Shown here one piece after another: positions 47,961-60,240 of a stretch of DNA of 64,000 nucleotides. The notes beneath the pieces are model-generated. The model saw only the letters and a program-made list of their open reading frames with translations, did no database searches and was not told where the DNA came from. Where the stretch lies: contig JAKSXM010000007.1 of assembly GCA_022575985.1 (NCBI GenBank), positions 26,786,501 through 26,850,500 of the forward strand. Reading direction: 5' to 3'. The position numbers were made by a program, and so were the translations under genes. The stretch's first letter is position 1, and each line of letters opens with the position of its first letter. Origin of the DNA: Anagrus nilaparvatae (taxonomy: Eukaryota > Arthropoda > Insecta > Hymenoptera > Mymaridae).

Positions 47961-49925
47961 TAACCTTATAGACCTGACGTGGAGCCCCGTTTCGTAGACA
48001 AATTTTATCCTTGATAGGTCGATGGAATTTTCCAACGGGTATTTATGTTTTTTGGGTCACTGAACCCGAATATGGTATCAGTTTTTACCGAAAATGGTCC
48101 AGTTGCCCGCAATAGGCAACTTTCGGTTAATTTTCGGAGATTTTCTTATTTTCGCAAGGGTTACTTATGTTTTTTGGGTCGCTGAACACGAATCTGATAT
48201 CGGTTTTTACCGAAAATGGTACAGTTGCCCACAATAAGCAACTTTAGGTTAATTTTCGGGGATATTTTTATTTACGCAAGGTTTACTTATGTTTTTCGGG
48301 TTGCTGAACATGAATATTATATCGGTTTTCACAGAATATGGTTCAGTTGCCCACAATAGGAATTTTGAGGTATTTTTTTGCGGGTTTTTTAATATTTTCA
48401 TCCATTACTTATGTTTTTCGGGTCACTGAACACGAATATGATATCGGTTTTTACCGAAAATGGTCCAGTTGCCCGCAATAGGCAACTTTTGGTTAATTTT
48501 CGGGGATTTTTTTATTTACGCGAGGGTTACTTATGTTTTTCGGGTTGCTGAACACAAATATTATATCGGTTTTTATCGAAAATGGTTCAGTTGCCCGCAA
48601 TAGGAATTTTGAGGTTATACTTTGCGGGGTTTTTAACATTTTCATCAACTGCTTATGTCTTTCGGGTCGCTGAACACGAATATAATATTTTTAATATAAT
48701 ATTTTTATAATATAATATAATATTTTATAATATAATATAATATAATATAATAATTTATTTGTAAAAATCAGCTTGCAATTAATTTATTATTGATTATTAA
48801 AATATTGTAAAATTTTATCTGTATATTATTGTTTATTTATTAAAAAATTAATTTTTATATTAATTTTCAATTTACTAATTATTTTATTGATTCTTTGTTG
48901 TATAGGAAAAACTTATTAAATTATTAAATACAAGTCTAAGCGCACATTCGGTAAAAAGATATATTGTTTTCCAGTTTAACCAGCCAAAAAACATAAATAA
49001 GAATAGAAAATGTTTAGAAAATCTAAAAAAAATAGCCTAAAATTACCTACTGTGGGCACTTATTTTTAGTAAAAACTGATGTTATATTCATGTTCAGGGA
49101 CCCGAAAAACATAAGTAACAGATGAAAATGTTAAAAAACCCGCAAAATAAAAACCTCAAAATTCCTATTTTGGGCAACTGAACCATTTTCGGTAAAAACC
49201 GATATAATATTCATGTTCAGCAACCCGAAAAACATAAGTAACCCTCGTGTAAATAAAAACATCCCCGAAAATTAATCTAAAGCTGCCTATTGTGGGCAAC
49301 TGTACCATTTTCGGTAAAAACCGATATCATATTCGTGTTCAGCGACCCGAAAAACATAAGTAACCCTTGCGAAAATAAAAAAATCACCGAAAATTAACCA
49401 AAAGTTACCTATTGCGGGCAACTGGGCCATTTTCGGTAAAAACCGATATCATATTCGTGTTCAGCGACCCGAAAAACATAAGTAATCCTTGCAAAAATAA
49501 AAAAATCTCCGAAAATTAACCAAAAGTTGACTATTGCAGGCAACTGGACCATTTTCGGTCAAAACCGATATCATATTCGTATTCAGCGACCCGAAAAACA
49601 TAAGTAACCCTTGCGAAAATAAAAAAATCTCCGAAAATTAACCAAAAGTTGCCTATTGCGGGCAACTGGACCATTTTCGGTAAAAACGGATATCATATTC
49701 GTGTTCAGCGACCCGAAAAACATAAGTAACCCTTGCGAAAATAAAAAAATCTTCGAAAATTAACCAAAAGTTGCCTATTGCGGGCAACTGGACCATTTTC
49801 GGTAAAAACTGATATCATATTCGGGTTCAGCGACCCAAAAAACATAAATACCCGTTGGAAAATTCCATCGACCTATCAAGGATAAAATTTGTCTACGAAA
49901 CGGGGCTCCACGTCAGGTCTATTAT
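47961..49925. repeat. Tandem-arm fold-back element, best-preserved member
   Basis: The ends GACCTGACGTGGAGCCCCGT and its inverse (about 49898-49920) bound a structure of about 2 kb. The left arm holds six units of about 122 bp with cores near 48048, 48170, 48292, 48414, 48536 and 48658 (TTTTTYGGGTYRCTGAACAC). The right arm holds seven inverted units near 49096, 49217, 49340, 49461, 49583, 49706 and 49827. The unit also contains TTACCGAAAATGGTCCAGTT and GCCCGCAATAGGCAACTTT. The loop (about 48690-49090) starts with an (ATAAT)n microsatellite. No coding frame. Units within an arm differ by only a few bases, suggesting unequal exchange or conversion. Confidence 0.85.
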
Positions 49926-51639
49926 TACCGACGTGTTGAAATAAAAAAATAATGTAGAACATTAATTCTTTGTTGCCCTGAACTATGAAATAAATGAAAT
50001 ATCTCGAATCTAGCAATTAAGCCTTGTTCTGTAACATGTACATGCAAAAACCTAAGAAAAATATTTAAAAAAATAAATTAATATAATATTATCAATAATT
50101 CATTAAATTCTTTCTATATTCAATTTTCTATTCATACCTTTCAAATTTCTTAATCTCTTTTATATATTTAAAAAAAAAAACATCGTATTTACTATAAATA
50201 AATAATAAATAAATAAAAAATATTTCATAAATAAAATTTTTTTTTTACGCAATTGACCTTTATATTTTGTATAATATAAAATTATTTAAATTAATGTAAT
50301 GAAATATATATATATATAAAATAATTTTATAATAGATGAGATAGAATTATTAATATCAATTTGATTTTTATATTTAATTTCCAATGACATGAGTTTAATA
50401 ACGGTGCCGATACATACTTTATAATATTGCATTTAGAAATATATATATATATATATATATATATGCATATCTTATAATAACAATTTTTTAAAGAAGATTT
50501 TAATTGGCGATTTGCGGCTATTTTATTAACCTTATTTTCTTATTCAATATAGAAAAACTAACGCCAATTTAATGGACTTGTTATATAGAATGTTAATTTT
50601 GTGCAATCTTTTTATTTTCTGTAAAAAAACGTTAAGGTCATTTTTATATATATTATATATATCTACAGTAAGTACGCAAATGCAGTTTCTATATAAATGT
50701 CTCGATATTTTTTTTTTTTTGCTTTAATATTCATATATACGGTATTTATTAATGTATATTACATTATACTACAATTAAATTACTGTTAATATCTATTTAA
50801 AAATATATATATATATATATAAATTTAAAGCTTGGTTAAAAGCTAATTTTGACATAAAGTAATTTATTTTTTTTAAATACCAAACGTTAAATTTTTTTTT
50901 TTGTTAATTATTTACGGTTTATAAAAAAAGGTTAAAGAAATTATGAAGACTTGTGTCGTTTATTTTTTTTGGAGAGAAAGTCAATTACAATATATAATTT
51001 GATAAATATTATAGGGCTTCTCTCTTAATATGTATGATAAATAGTAATTACGCATCGGTTTTATGTGTATTATTACGCATAATATATAGGCAACGGTTAA
51101 TTTAATCAATAATTATTTAATTTTTGGCAAGCATTCAACTTTATTCTGTATTTACTGTTACAATTGAAATCTGCGTTTCAGGACATATATTTGAAGTGGC
51201 TAATTTTTCTGTTGTAGCTAAATATTTTATTCAAACAAGATAACTTTATAGACAATATTTACAAAATTTTAAACAAAATATTAAGAATTCAAAACTGGAA
51301 TTGAATTGTCAAAATTTAATTAAAAAAAATTATTCAACGTTTTATATCGTGTCCAAAAATTGAAAAAACTCAATAAAGAAAATTATTAGACTAAAAATTC
51401 AAAAATTTTTATTATTTAATTTTAAAAAGTTACAAGCTTGATAGTACTTTTATAATATCAAAATCTCATTTTTCTTTTGAGATAAGCGACATCTACATGC
51501 TGTAATTTGTAGTATAAAATTGTAAATCCTTAAGTATACGTAATTTTATCTTATATATGGTTTATCTTCTAAATATTATAATTTTAAAGTTATTTGTTAT
51601 ATTATAATATTTATTATATATTACTTCACACCAATTATT
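49926..51639. other. AT-rich stretch, no gene seen
   Basis: (AT)n runs near 50443-50463 and 50808-50821. No gene or element end supported. Confidence 0.55.
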
Positions 51640-52260
51640 AATTTCATGCATATCATTTTGGAAAATCTAGTTTGAAGTGGAACTTGAATGCACATCTAAA
51701 TAACATCCTTAAAAAAAACTTTATTTTTAAATAGAAGTTTTCTTGAGCCGGGATCAAATAATCAACAACAAAGGGCCCAAGATAGAAGCTTCGGGAACCC
51801 TATCTTAAATTTTCTGTTCTAAGGAAGTTCTTTTATCAAGAATTACTGATTGGGTTCTGTTAGAAACGCAGCCAAGAGACTGGGGAGAAAATCCAACTGA
51901 AGAAAATTTATGAAATAATGTTTTGCATAAAATTCTAGCTAAAGCCTAGGATAGATTAAGTATAAGAAGGATTGTGATATAAAGTAAAAGCATTTACGAA
52001 TATCGTCTGTTAGATTAGTTAGAAGCCTGGTTAGTAGAGTGCTAGTATTGTGAAATTTTTGGAAGTCAGACTAACAAGAAACTAGAATATTAAAACGAAT
52101 TAGGTAGCCTACAATTTGTTTATGAATAATCTTTTCGAGTATCTTAGAATAATGCAACAAAAACTCTAGAGAGAACTGGTTGGCATAATTTAAAAAGTTT
52201 ATTTTCGTTTTTTATTTTTTTACTATTTCAAGACCATCAGGACCAATAGGTCTAGTAAAA
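51640..52260 (-). pseudogene. Non-LTR retrotransposon reverse transcriptase, relic
   Basis: Reading the minus strand from about 52190, reverse-transcriptase blocks appear in the right order: NYANQFSLEF and HYSKILEKIIHKQIVGYL (the NYRPIS...SK..EKI region), FQKFHNTSTLLTRLL and NLTDDIRK (the GFRK..ST..AL region), SNRTQSVI, VPEASILGPLLLII (the PQGS-LGP block), a decayed catalytic box FFKDV in place of FADD, and QNDMHEINNWCEV (thumb-side block). These motifs fit Jockey/CR1-type LINEs, whose reverse transcriptase copies their RNA at a nicked target. Stops and at least one frame change interrupt the frame and the first catalytic aspartate is lost, so it is dead. The 5' and 3' ends of the element are not visible. 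The endonuclease relic at 54.8-55.5 kb has the same orientation and may come from the same insertion. Confidence 0.85.
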
Positions 52261-52657
52261 AATTGCTTGAATTCTAAATCTTTCAAATAGCTGTAACAAA
52301 GTTTGCAGTTGAAAGTTTAATTGAGTAAATGAAGTTTATTCTAATAGCTAATTAAGTATATTTTAAATAAATTTTTTCTTATTACATAAAACCTCGCATA
52401 AAACCAAATAAAACTGCGGTAGCTTAAGAATAAATCTAATTTTTTATTAACCCTTACGTTTTCCAATAGCATAAAAGGATATAAACCTTTACACTATATT
52501 GTAATATGTTTTTAAAATACATTTTTTTAATGCTTTTATTCATCTATGTATGTACTACTACCTGATCAAGAACCTGTACAACACTCGGCAGGTAAACACG
52601 ATCGGTTATAATGTATTATAAAATGTAACATAAACATAAAACATGTGAATATGGATC

Positions 52658-52702
<45 letters not shown>

Positions 52703-53574
52703 CCAATATATGTTATTATAGTTAGAAAGATTCTCACCGTAAATCAAGGAAGGCGCGTTTATTTTTGATAAATAAAAAAAAATTATGTATTGCTTATCTT
52801 GTAAATGGAAGAATTATCCAAGGGTAAACAGGAGCAAATCGAAACTTTTTAGCTTCCGTATTTTATATGTATATATATAATTGTGTATGTGTATAAGCGT
52901 TAATAGATGCAATTAGCGATCACTGCGGGTGTGCTTACGATGTATATTATATTGAGAAGAAACAAGTTTTTGCCTTATAATAAAAATTTTGTTTATTTCT
53001 TTGTTTATTTTATTTTTATATTATAGTATGATGATATGCAAAAACTCGATGAACGTGTAATTTAAATTTTTTTTTTTTTATAAATTTATAACAGAATATA
53101 CTTAAGGTTTTAAATTATTTATTTATTTAATTTTTTTTTTTGCATTGCTTTGCATTATAATATTAAAATTTATACTTAATGCTTTTGCGTAATATATAAA
53201 TACTAGTTTTATATTTTTTTTTATAAGAAATAAAAAAACAACCACATCATGAATTCTGTGTACAACCATTATGAAAATTAGAAATACACTTGACAGCGAA
53301 TTTGCCAAATTATGTTAATTTTTAAAATGAGAAAAACGTGAGCTCTGTTTTTTTTTATTTAATTTTGTATGCATTATATTTAAGAGGAATATAATGTAAC
53401 AGATAAAATTCTTGTTTATTGATAAATTTTGTAATTGAAAATCTGTAGCTCCTTACTTAAAATGAACTTATATATAATTTAGCAGTTTATTCTGTATAAG
53501 TTTGAAGTTTGATGTTTCCATCTAAAAAAATTTTTATAATCCTTCCCCATCTGGAGTATTCAGAATTATATTAC
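52261..53574. other. AT-rich stretch, no gene seen
   Basis: Lies between the two retrotransposon relics but shows no further reverse-transcriptase or endonuclease motifs. Contains the window's longest (AT)n run. Confidence 0.5.
52659..52701. repeat. (AT)n microsatellite
   Basis: About 40 bp of uninterrupted AT dinucleotides, the longest such run in the window. Confidence 0.95.
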
Positions 53575-54365
53575 TATTAGGTTTTTTTGGGCGCTGATTT
53601 CAAAAATGAAGTCAAAAATCACATTTAGCAGGTTTGAAAGGGTGAAATTGGCCATTTTTCACCCCTTTCACCCCTAAAAAATTCATTTTTTTAAAAGAAT
53701 TCATTTTTTTATTTTGAATGGGTCTATTAGGTTTTTTTGGGCGCTGATTTCAAAAATGAGGTCAAAAATCACATTTAGCAGGTTTGAAAGGGTAAAATTG
53801 GCCATTTTCACCCCTTTCACCCCTCAAAAATTCATTTTTTTTAAAGAATTTATTTTTATCTTTGAATGGGTCTAGTAGGTTTTTTTGGTCGCTGTTTTCA
53901 AAAATGTGGTCAACAATCACATTTAGCAGGTTTTGAAGGGTGAAATTGGACATTTTCATCACTTTCACCCCTCAAAAATTTATCTTTTTAAAAGAATTTA
54001 TTTTTTTATTCTGAAAGGGTCTAGTAGGTTTTTTTTGGGCGCTGATATCTAAAATGAGGTCAAAAATCACATTTGGTAGGTTCAAAAGGGTGAATATTAT
54101 AAAGGTTTATGTAAAGTTTTGGAGTATTTAGGGTGAAAATGGCCAAATTTCACCCTTTAGAACCTGCTAAATATTATTTCTGACATCATTTTTTAGATCA
54201 GTGTCCAAAAAAACCTAATAGACCCATTCAAAATAAAAAACTTAATTATCTTAAAAAAATGAATTTTTTAGGGGGGAAAGGGGTGAAAAATGGCCAATTT
54301 CACCCTTTAAAACCGGCTAAATGTAATTTCTGACATCATTTTTGAGATTAGCGACCTAAAAAACC
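53575..54365. repeat. Tandem-arm fold-back element, 150-bp units
   Basis: Four forward units with cores TTTTTTTGGGCGCTGATTTC or variants lie near 53579, 53729, 53879 and 54028, about 150 bp apart. Each also has CACATTTAGCAGGTTTGAAA and CACCCCTTTCACCCCT. Two inverted units follow, with cores near 54200 and 54347 (TTAGCGACCTAAAAAACC). Short frames on either strand are unit artefacts. Diverged material of the same kind continues to about 54540. It sits between the endonuclease and reverse-transcriptase relics. Confidence 0.8.
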
Positions 54366-54832
54366 TATATAGTTAATTTTTTTTTTTGAAAAAATGTATA
54401 TTTAAGATTTATGTCATATTTTGGGGTAACTGGGGTGAAAAAAGGCCAAATTAATCCCTTGGAACCTGTTAAATGTAATTTTTGACCCCAAATTCTTATT
54501 TTCCGGCCTATATAACCACATAGCATCGTTAAAAAGTGTTAAAAAATATTTTTTTACTCCTTTTCAATATTGGGGGGGAAAGGGGTGAAAAATGGATGGG
54601 AAAATCACCCCCCCCCGACATACTATACAATTTTCCGGGGGGACACTTTTTTAGCATTATTTTTCTGAAGCGAATGCAAAAGGTTTCACCAAAATTCATC
54701 CACTTTCAGATTCAGTTTGAGATTTGACCTTTTTTTTCAAACTATGCCCCGGACTATACAGTCATATCCCTTTAGAAATTCATTAATGTTCTCCGTAGTA
54801 CCTAATATCATTGAACATTTTATACATTTTAG

Positions 54833-55475
54833 TCAAATAGACGTACTGTAAATGTTAAAATTTAATGTTAAAATTTTATCATTGTTATCAACCCAAACGA
54901 TATCAATCCAAGTTTTCGGGTCATTTGATCCTGGCGGACAATGTGTAGGACCATGATTAAGTACCTGGAGAGACAATTCATGACCTAAGATTCGAATAAA
55001 GCGAGAACCACTGCTTTTAACCATCAGGTCTGAGTAAAGTCACCTACGATTACTTTATGACTGTAATATAAGGAAAATTCGCGAATATTTGTCAGAAAGT
55101 GAGGATTATCATTAAAAAAGACATTGGGAGGTCTATAAACTACACATACGAAAATAGAGGGAGTTTCTTTGCCCCATCATCACACATAAGATATTCAGGC
55201 TCTAAAGGCTTACCGAGTACTTCTGTATTAGATTTAACAAGGATTTTTGTCCTTAGAAAGTTGCGAATGTAAAGTATTACTCCCCCACCTGCAATGTTTC
55301 TCTTCTGACGAATAATGCTATAACCATCGATGTTAGCAATATGATCAACAATTGTTTCCACAAATTGCGTTTCTGCAACGCCAAAAATCTCATAAGTAGG
55401 GTCATCAATAAGAATCTCTTTAAATTGATTGATGTGGAGTTTCAGCTCGAGTTTCAGTGATGTATTTCAAAAGCC
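54833..55475 (-). pseudogene. Non-LTR retrotransposon endonuclease domain, relic
   Basis: The minus strand encodes an apurinic-like endonuclease (EEP fold) spread over three frames. Frame 1 (from about 55475 to 55140) has the ET block IFGVAETQF with the catalytic-type glutamate, then YSIIRQKRNIAGGGVILYIR. Frame 2 (55140 to about 55030) has VYRPPNVFF and VIVGDFTQT, the place of the GDFN motif with Asn changed to Thr. Frame 3 (55024-54833) has HGPTHCPPGSN and TWIDIVWVDNND. At least two frameshifts separate them and the terminal SDH motif was not found, so it is inactive. In intact elements this domain nicks target DNA for priming and lies N-terminal to the reverse transcriptase. Motif spacing suits a Jockey/CR1-like LINE; the exact clade is not certain. 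Confidence 0.88.
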
Positions 55476-58447
55476 ATCCTTAAGTAAGTCAGGTTGCTTA
55501 TCTCTATCTAGTGTTTACAGTACAAATACTGAATAGCGAGAATTTGCCGGCCCTATGTCATATATTTTTGAAACCACGGTTTTTACCAATAATAATTCTG
55601 TTGCAGAAACTAACGATTAGCAACACACGACGAAAAACTAATGAAAGTATATCCAATAGACAATATCGTTCAGTGTATCCCCTAGGAGCCTAATAATTTT
55701 TTGCTCCATTAATGAAAGTGTTATAATTTAACATTTTCATACGTGATATTCAACGGAGATATCATAAAATTGATCGGATTGTTAACACAATTCCGAACAA
55801 TAGACGTTAAAAACTCAGTACGAAAGAAATCGCCATTTTTAATATCATTGTATTTCAAATAAAAATTTAGTTTTCGTTTTTTATCAAACTAAAAATCTAT
55901 AACTTGTTGATACAAAAAACAACATAAATTTCAAAGTTTAATCGTTAAAATAAAATTTTACAACTGCTGAAAAAAAAAGAAATAACAAAATATTACATAA
56001 ATTTTAAAAAAACAATGTTATAGGCTTGAAAAAAAAAATTGTAACCATATTTATTTCAGCACGTCTTGGACCAATATTATTTAGGTTATTGCTGTTTTTT
56101 TAATATAACATGCCCTTTAATGGTCATGAGAATGGGTTCTATAAAAAAAATGAAACAATGAACCATAACACACCGAATTATTATTATTGTATGCCCAATA
56201 TTATGAGTTCAAACTGAATATTAAATTTATTTATTTTTTTTAAAACTAAATATCAAATTTTGAGAGAAAAATACAGTTAAAATACGTATACTTTTTTAAA
56301 ACATATAAATAAATTTATGTATTAATGTTCTTTGTGTATGAATATTTACAACTATATTTTGAGTGATAAAAATCTGGAATTTTGTTATTTTTTGTATTTT
56401 AAAAGCATCAAAATATATTATTCTCTTTTTTAAGCCACAAAAATTTATGTTAAGAGAAAATAATTTCTCTATAAAATTTTTAAAGATAAATCGTTAATAC
56501 GAGTTAAGTACTGAATTTCATTTAATACATTACCCTCAGGATTTTTTTGCTATATCTTATTACCTTTTCTTGTGTAAAATATTTTTAAAGGATTTTTAAG
56601 TCAGAAAATAATGATTTTGGTAAATAAAATACAATAAAAAAAAGAGTCAAAAAGATTGCTAATGAAAAAAAAAGTAAGTGAAAAATTACGGGCATAGAAT
56701 AAAATGAAAAACCAAAATAATAAAAAAAAAGATCAGTTTTTATAGATTTTAATCTTTTGAAGTGAACTTACCTGTCCACACGTTATCGTGATTTTATTTT
56801 TCGTAATTTACGTACATTCGTGTACCAATTTCAAAGATTGATTTAAAGGATAAAAAAATATAAAATACACTGTAAAGAGAAACATTGTAAAAAAAAATTT
56901 TTTTTTAAACTTTACAGTAGCAATATAGCTCCAGGATCCAGAAGCGCAAAGTGTAATAATGGAATGGTTATGTAAAGAATTAATGCAAAAGAATAAAGTA
57001 TAGTAGCAATATTATATTATTAAAAAGTGTAGGTTGAGACTGGGTTATCCGCGACTTTACACTGCTAAAACAATAGGTTTGCTATTATAGAACATCACAA
57101 GTATTACTTTTTATATGATGAGAAATATGCCTTCGAGGCACAGGTATTATATTATTATGGTTGTATGTTTATAAGGAACATTGTTTTGAAAAACTATAAA
57201 ATAAAGTAGCGGATATTATAAAATTTTTTAAAAAGACGAAACAAACAGGCGACTTGTATTGTCGTCGCTATTGGTGACGATGCACGTGCTTTTTTTTTGC
57301 ACACACAACTACAACAAAAAAATATGTTTGTATTTATTTATTATACACGTTTACTTTAAATGCGATTAATTTAAATTTATTTTTTTAATGAAATTCAAGA
57401 AAAAATAACATGAAAATCTTTTATACACCAATTATAAAAAAAGATTTTTTTTTTTTTTTTGCAAAATCAAAAATATCTTTATAGTTTTCTTTAACATTTG
57501 CATTACTTCTTTGTAATTTTTATTATAGACATTCTGTTTTTTAAACAGAAAATATTTAGAAAATTTTAACATTTAAATGATTATTTTTTAAGCACGATTA
57601 TTTTTAATACACTTACAATAAATATCAGTAAACGTGCTTAACGTCTGTGCGTATATTTACTTATGTATAGAAAATAAGGACAGTTGACTGATTTCTAAAA
57701 AAATATTTCATCAAAAGATTTGGGTAAATGATTTTTTCGTATATTATCCTTAAAAGTGAAAAAGTTTTAAAGTATAATACAATGTAAGAACTTGGTAGTA
57801 GAAGATTTATCTTTATTAGTCGTAGTAACTGATGCGATAGAAAATTTATCTAATAATAAAAGAATCCAAGAAGGTTAGAAAGGTTATAAATTTAATCCAT
57901 TTCCACTCTAATATTGTTAGAAGTCTTCAATAAGGACTTTTTAAATAGACTAATTCAGATATAGGTACATAGGGTTAAATTTTTATATGTGGTTCAACTA
58001 CCTCCCTTAAATGTTGTCACAAGTCTATTTGTTTTCATAGCCCCTATTATTTAATGCAGCATGTAATATAACCCAGAAATTACATAAATTTAAATACCAC
58101 TTTTTATACAACAAGCAATAATTAAATTTTTTTTTAGTTCGCATTAAATTATCGGCAAACTCAAAAAAAGATTAACAGATGGGGAAGAAAATTTTTTCGT
58201 CAACAAAATTAACATCAATTTTTTTTTGGTTTATCTGTAATTACGCAAAAATTAGTGCATCACACTGATGATGGCTCACACTAATTTTTGCAAGAGCCGA
58301 AATAGACCGCTAATAATTTGTTTGTTTCGTTATTTGCGTTAAATTTCTTATTAAAAATCATTCTTTTCAAGAATTAATTTTATAAGAAAATTTAAATAAT
58401 TTTTTTATATAATATAACAATTTTTTGAAAAAAGTTGAAAACAGAAA
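55476..58447. other. AT-rich stretch, no gene seen
   Basis: No supported gene. DNA just left of 55.7 kb could contain more of the retrotransposon's first open frame, but no motif was recognised. 56700-57400 is unique-looking, with one CACGTG near 57282. Confidence 0.5.
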
Positions 58448-59109
58448 GATGAAAAAATCTCCGCTTGTGGCAAACGGAATTCCGATTGTAACTAGCAGAA
58501 TTTTTTTATTTTGTCAAACGATTACAAATGACTTGAAACAAATTAGTATATTACGACCCATGGCCAGAAAAATAAAGAATGGCCCAAATCGCACGTAAAT
58601 TACCTTCCGAGGCGAAGCCGAGGATGGTAAACTGCGATTTGGGGCATTCTTTTTTTATGGCCCAGGGTCGTATACGATTTTTCTGCATCAGTGGCGAGAA
58701 AACACGTGTTTGCCGGACGCGCAGCGGCCGGGAAATACGTGCTTTCTGGCCGCTGACCAGAAAAGTATATTTACGGCTCGAGTCCAGAAAAGTAAAGAAT
58801 GGCCCAAATCGCACGTAGATTAGCTTCCGAGGATGGTAAACTGCGATTTGGGTCATTCTTTGTTTATGGCTGAGGATTGTACAAAATTTTTCCGCGCAGC
58901 GTCCGGGAAATACGTACTTTCGGGCCCGCAGTACAGAAAAAGAAAATTAAAAAAAAATGTTTTATCGTAATAGATGAGATTGGAGAAATTTTTTTAAAAA
59001 AGAAAAGGAAAAATGTTTTTCTTGATTTTCTTTACGTTTTAAGTCATTTACAATCCTTTAAGAAGAAAAAAAAATTCCCCTAGCCAAAAGCAGAATTAAT
59101 TTTTCAGTG
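58448..59109. mobile_element. MITE of the 'CACTGA8TCC' family, split by a repeat
   Basis: The left part has AAAAAATCTCCGCTTGTGGC and ACGGAATTCCGATTG. The right end is AATTTTTCAGTG followed by TA (59110-59111). The left terminus has decayed. The middle is occupied by the GC-rich palindromic repeat (58551-58925), which must have arrived later. Confidence 0.55.
58551..58925. repeat. GC-rich palindromic repeat, copy 2 (tandem)
   Basis: Two direct units about 221 bp apart start GAATGGCCCAAATCGCACGT (about 58577 and 58798). Each folds on itself: GCCCAAATCGCA pairs with TGCGATTTGGG, and CCGAGGCGAAGCCGAGG sits at the tip. GCAGCGGCCGGGAAATACGT and TTTCTGGCCGCTGACCAGAA follow. Open frames on both strands (79 and 101 codons) mirror each other because the DNA is palindromic and GC-rich; they are not genes. 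Confidence 0.8.
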
Positions 59110-59429
59110 TATATATAAATTGAATAGAAATAAATATGCGCATGATAATAAGCTTTGAACGCTATTAGAGTGTAATAACAACGACTTTGAACTTTACCAA
59201 AAGCTAAGTGATGAAATTTTTGAGTTTGCAACAAAATTCATATTATTTTATATTGAATTAAATGTGGTTTTCACATGAAAAATTATTATCTAAATTAGCC
59301 AAATTTTCACTTTTATTTAAACAACTTATTCAGTTTAATATTAAAATATTACTATAATATACATACAATTAAATTAAAATTCCTGTAATGCATATTTAAT
59401 TATGAAATGTAAAGCCCTTTTTACACTGG

Positions 59430-59815
59430 ATTAAAACGCCAGTTTTGAAAAGAGGAGCCCCGATTACCTACTAGATAATATTTCTAACCCAAAATATTGA
59501 TTTTTTCTATGATGCTATAATGTCACCCCCTTATACCCATCTAAGGAGATGTAAATGACAAATTGATATAAATTTATTTTTGTTTTGGTTTATCAATAGT
59601 GCCTTCTAAAGTTTTCTATGCCTTGAAATTTTTTTTTATGCACAGTATCAATTCAGGTGACATCCGTAAGTAATTTTAAATTTACTCCACATGTAGGGGA
59701 TGGTATCACATTATTTAGGGATTGTACATTAAAACGGAGTTCAAAAATGAAAAGAACAGCCCCAAATACCTACAAGGTAACATTTTTAATCTAAGAAATA
59801 GATTTTTTTATCAAA
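59430..59815 (+). repeat. Diverged direct repeats of about 300-bp period
   Basis: The block with ATTAAAACGCCAGTTTTGAA and GGAGCCCCGATTACCTAC (about 59433) recurs near 59730 as ATTAAAACGGAGTTC and CAGCCCCAAATACCTAC. The unit is unclassified and probably belongs to the neighbouring short repeat. Confidence 0.45.
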
Positions 59816-60240
59816 AAATTTATAACCGGTTTGTGTAACTACACAACCAACGAGCATGTTCACTCATAACAGTAATAAATTCAAAAACCGAAATGACAAT
59901 AAATCCCGAAATGTAAATTATCCCAAGTCCATAAACTTAAAGTATTCTAAGTTGTTGTTATTAGATCAGGGCCTGATCAGGTCCTGACTCCCACTTCAAA
60001 TTATTCGAAGTCTATTTCACCCTCCCCCTCTTGATGGACCAAACTTTTTCAAATACCCCATCCAATGAACATGTTCTATGTTAAAAAAATTAAAAGGGCT
60101 TGATAGGTGAATTAGGCGTTAATGGGTTAAGTAACCTAAAGTTGGGAAATGAGAGCCATTCAACCATTTTCAGTAAAAAAAGATAAAACATTTACAATCA
60201 TGATCTAAAATAAGTAAATACTCATTGAGGAATTCTTGGA
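59816..60240 (+). repeat. 'AAGTCC' repeat followed by a 'GGGTCGCTGA' family relic
   Basis: 59816-60085 has the block order of the short repeat (GGTTTGTGTAAC, CATGTTCACTCATAACAG, CAAGTCCATAAACTTAAAG, CACCCTCCCCC, TGAACATGTTCTATG), with GGGCCTGATCAGGTCC added. From about 60125, AACCTAAAGTTG, CAACCATTTTCAGTAAAAA and AATAAGTAAATACTCATTG resemble one decayed inverted unit of the 48-50 kb fold-back. Confidence 0.5.

Noticed and set aside
47961..49925. CRISPR-like array of regularly spaced repeats
   Set aside because: Units are contiguous 122-bp repeats without unique spacers and invert at the centre; the genome is eukaryotic.
53762..53968. Minus-strand 68-codon frame with repeated peptide NFTLQNLLN/GQFYPFKP
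   Set aside because: It is the translation of one 150-bp tandem unit, not a gene.
58551..58856. Overlapping opposite-strand frames of 101 and 79 codons
   Set aside because: Mirror-image products of palindromic, tandemly repeated DNA; the peptide repeats itself with the 221-bp unit.
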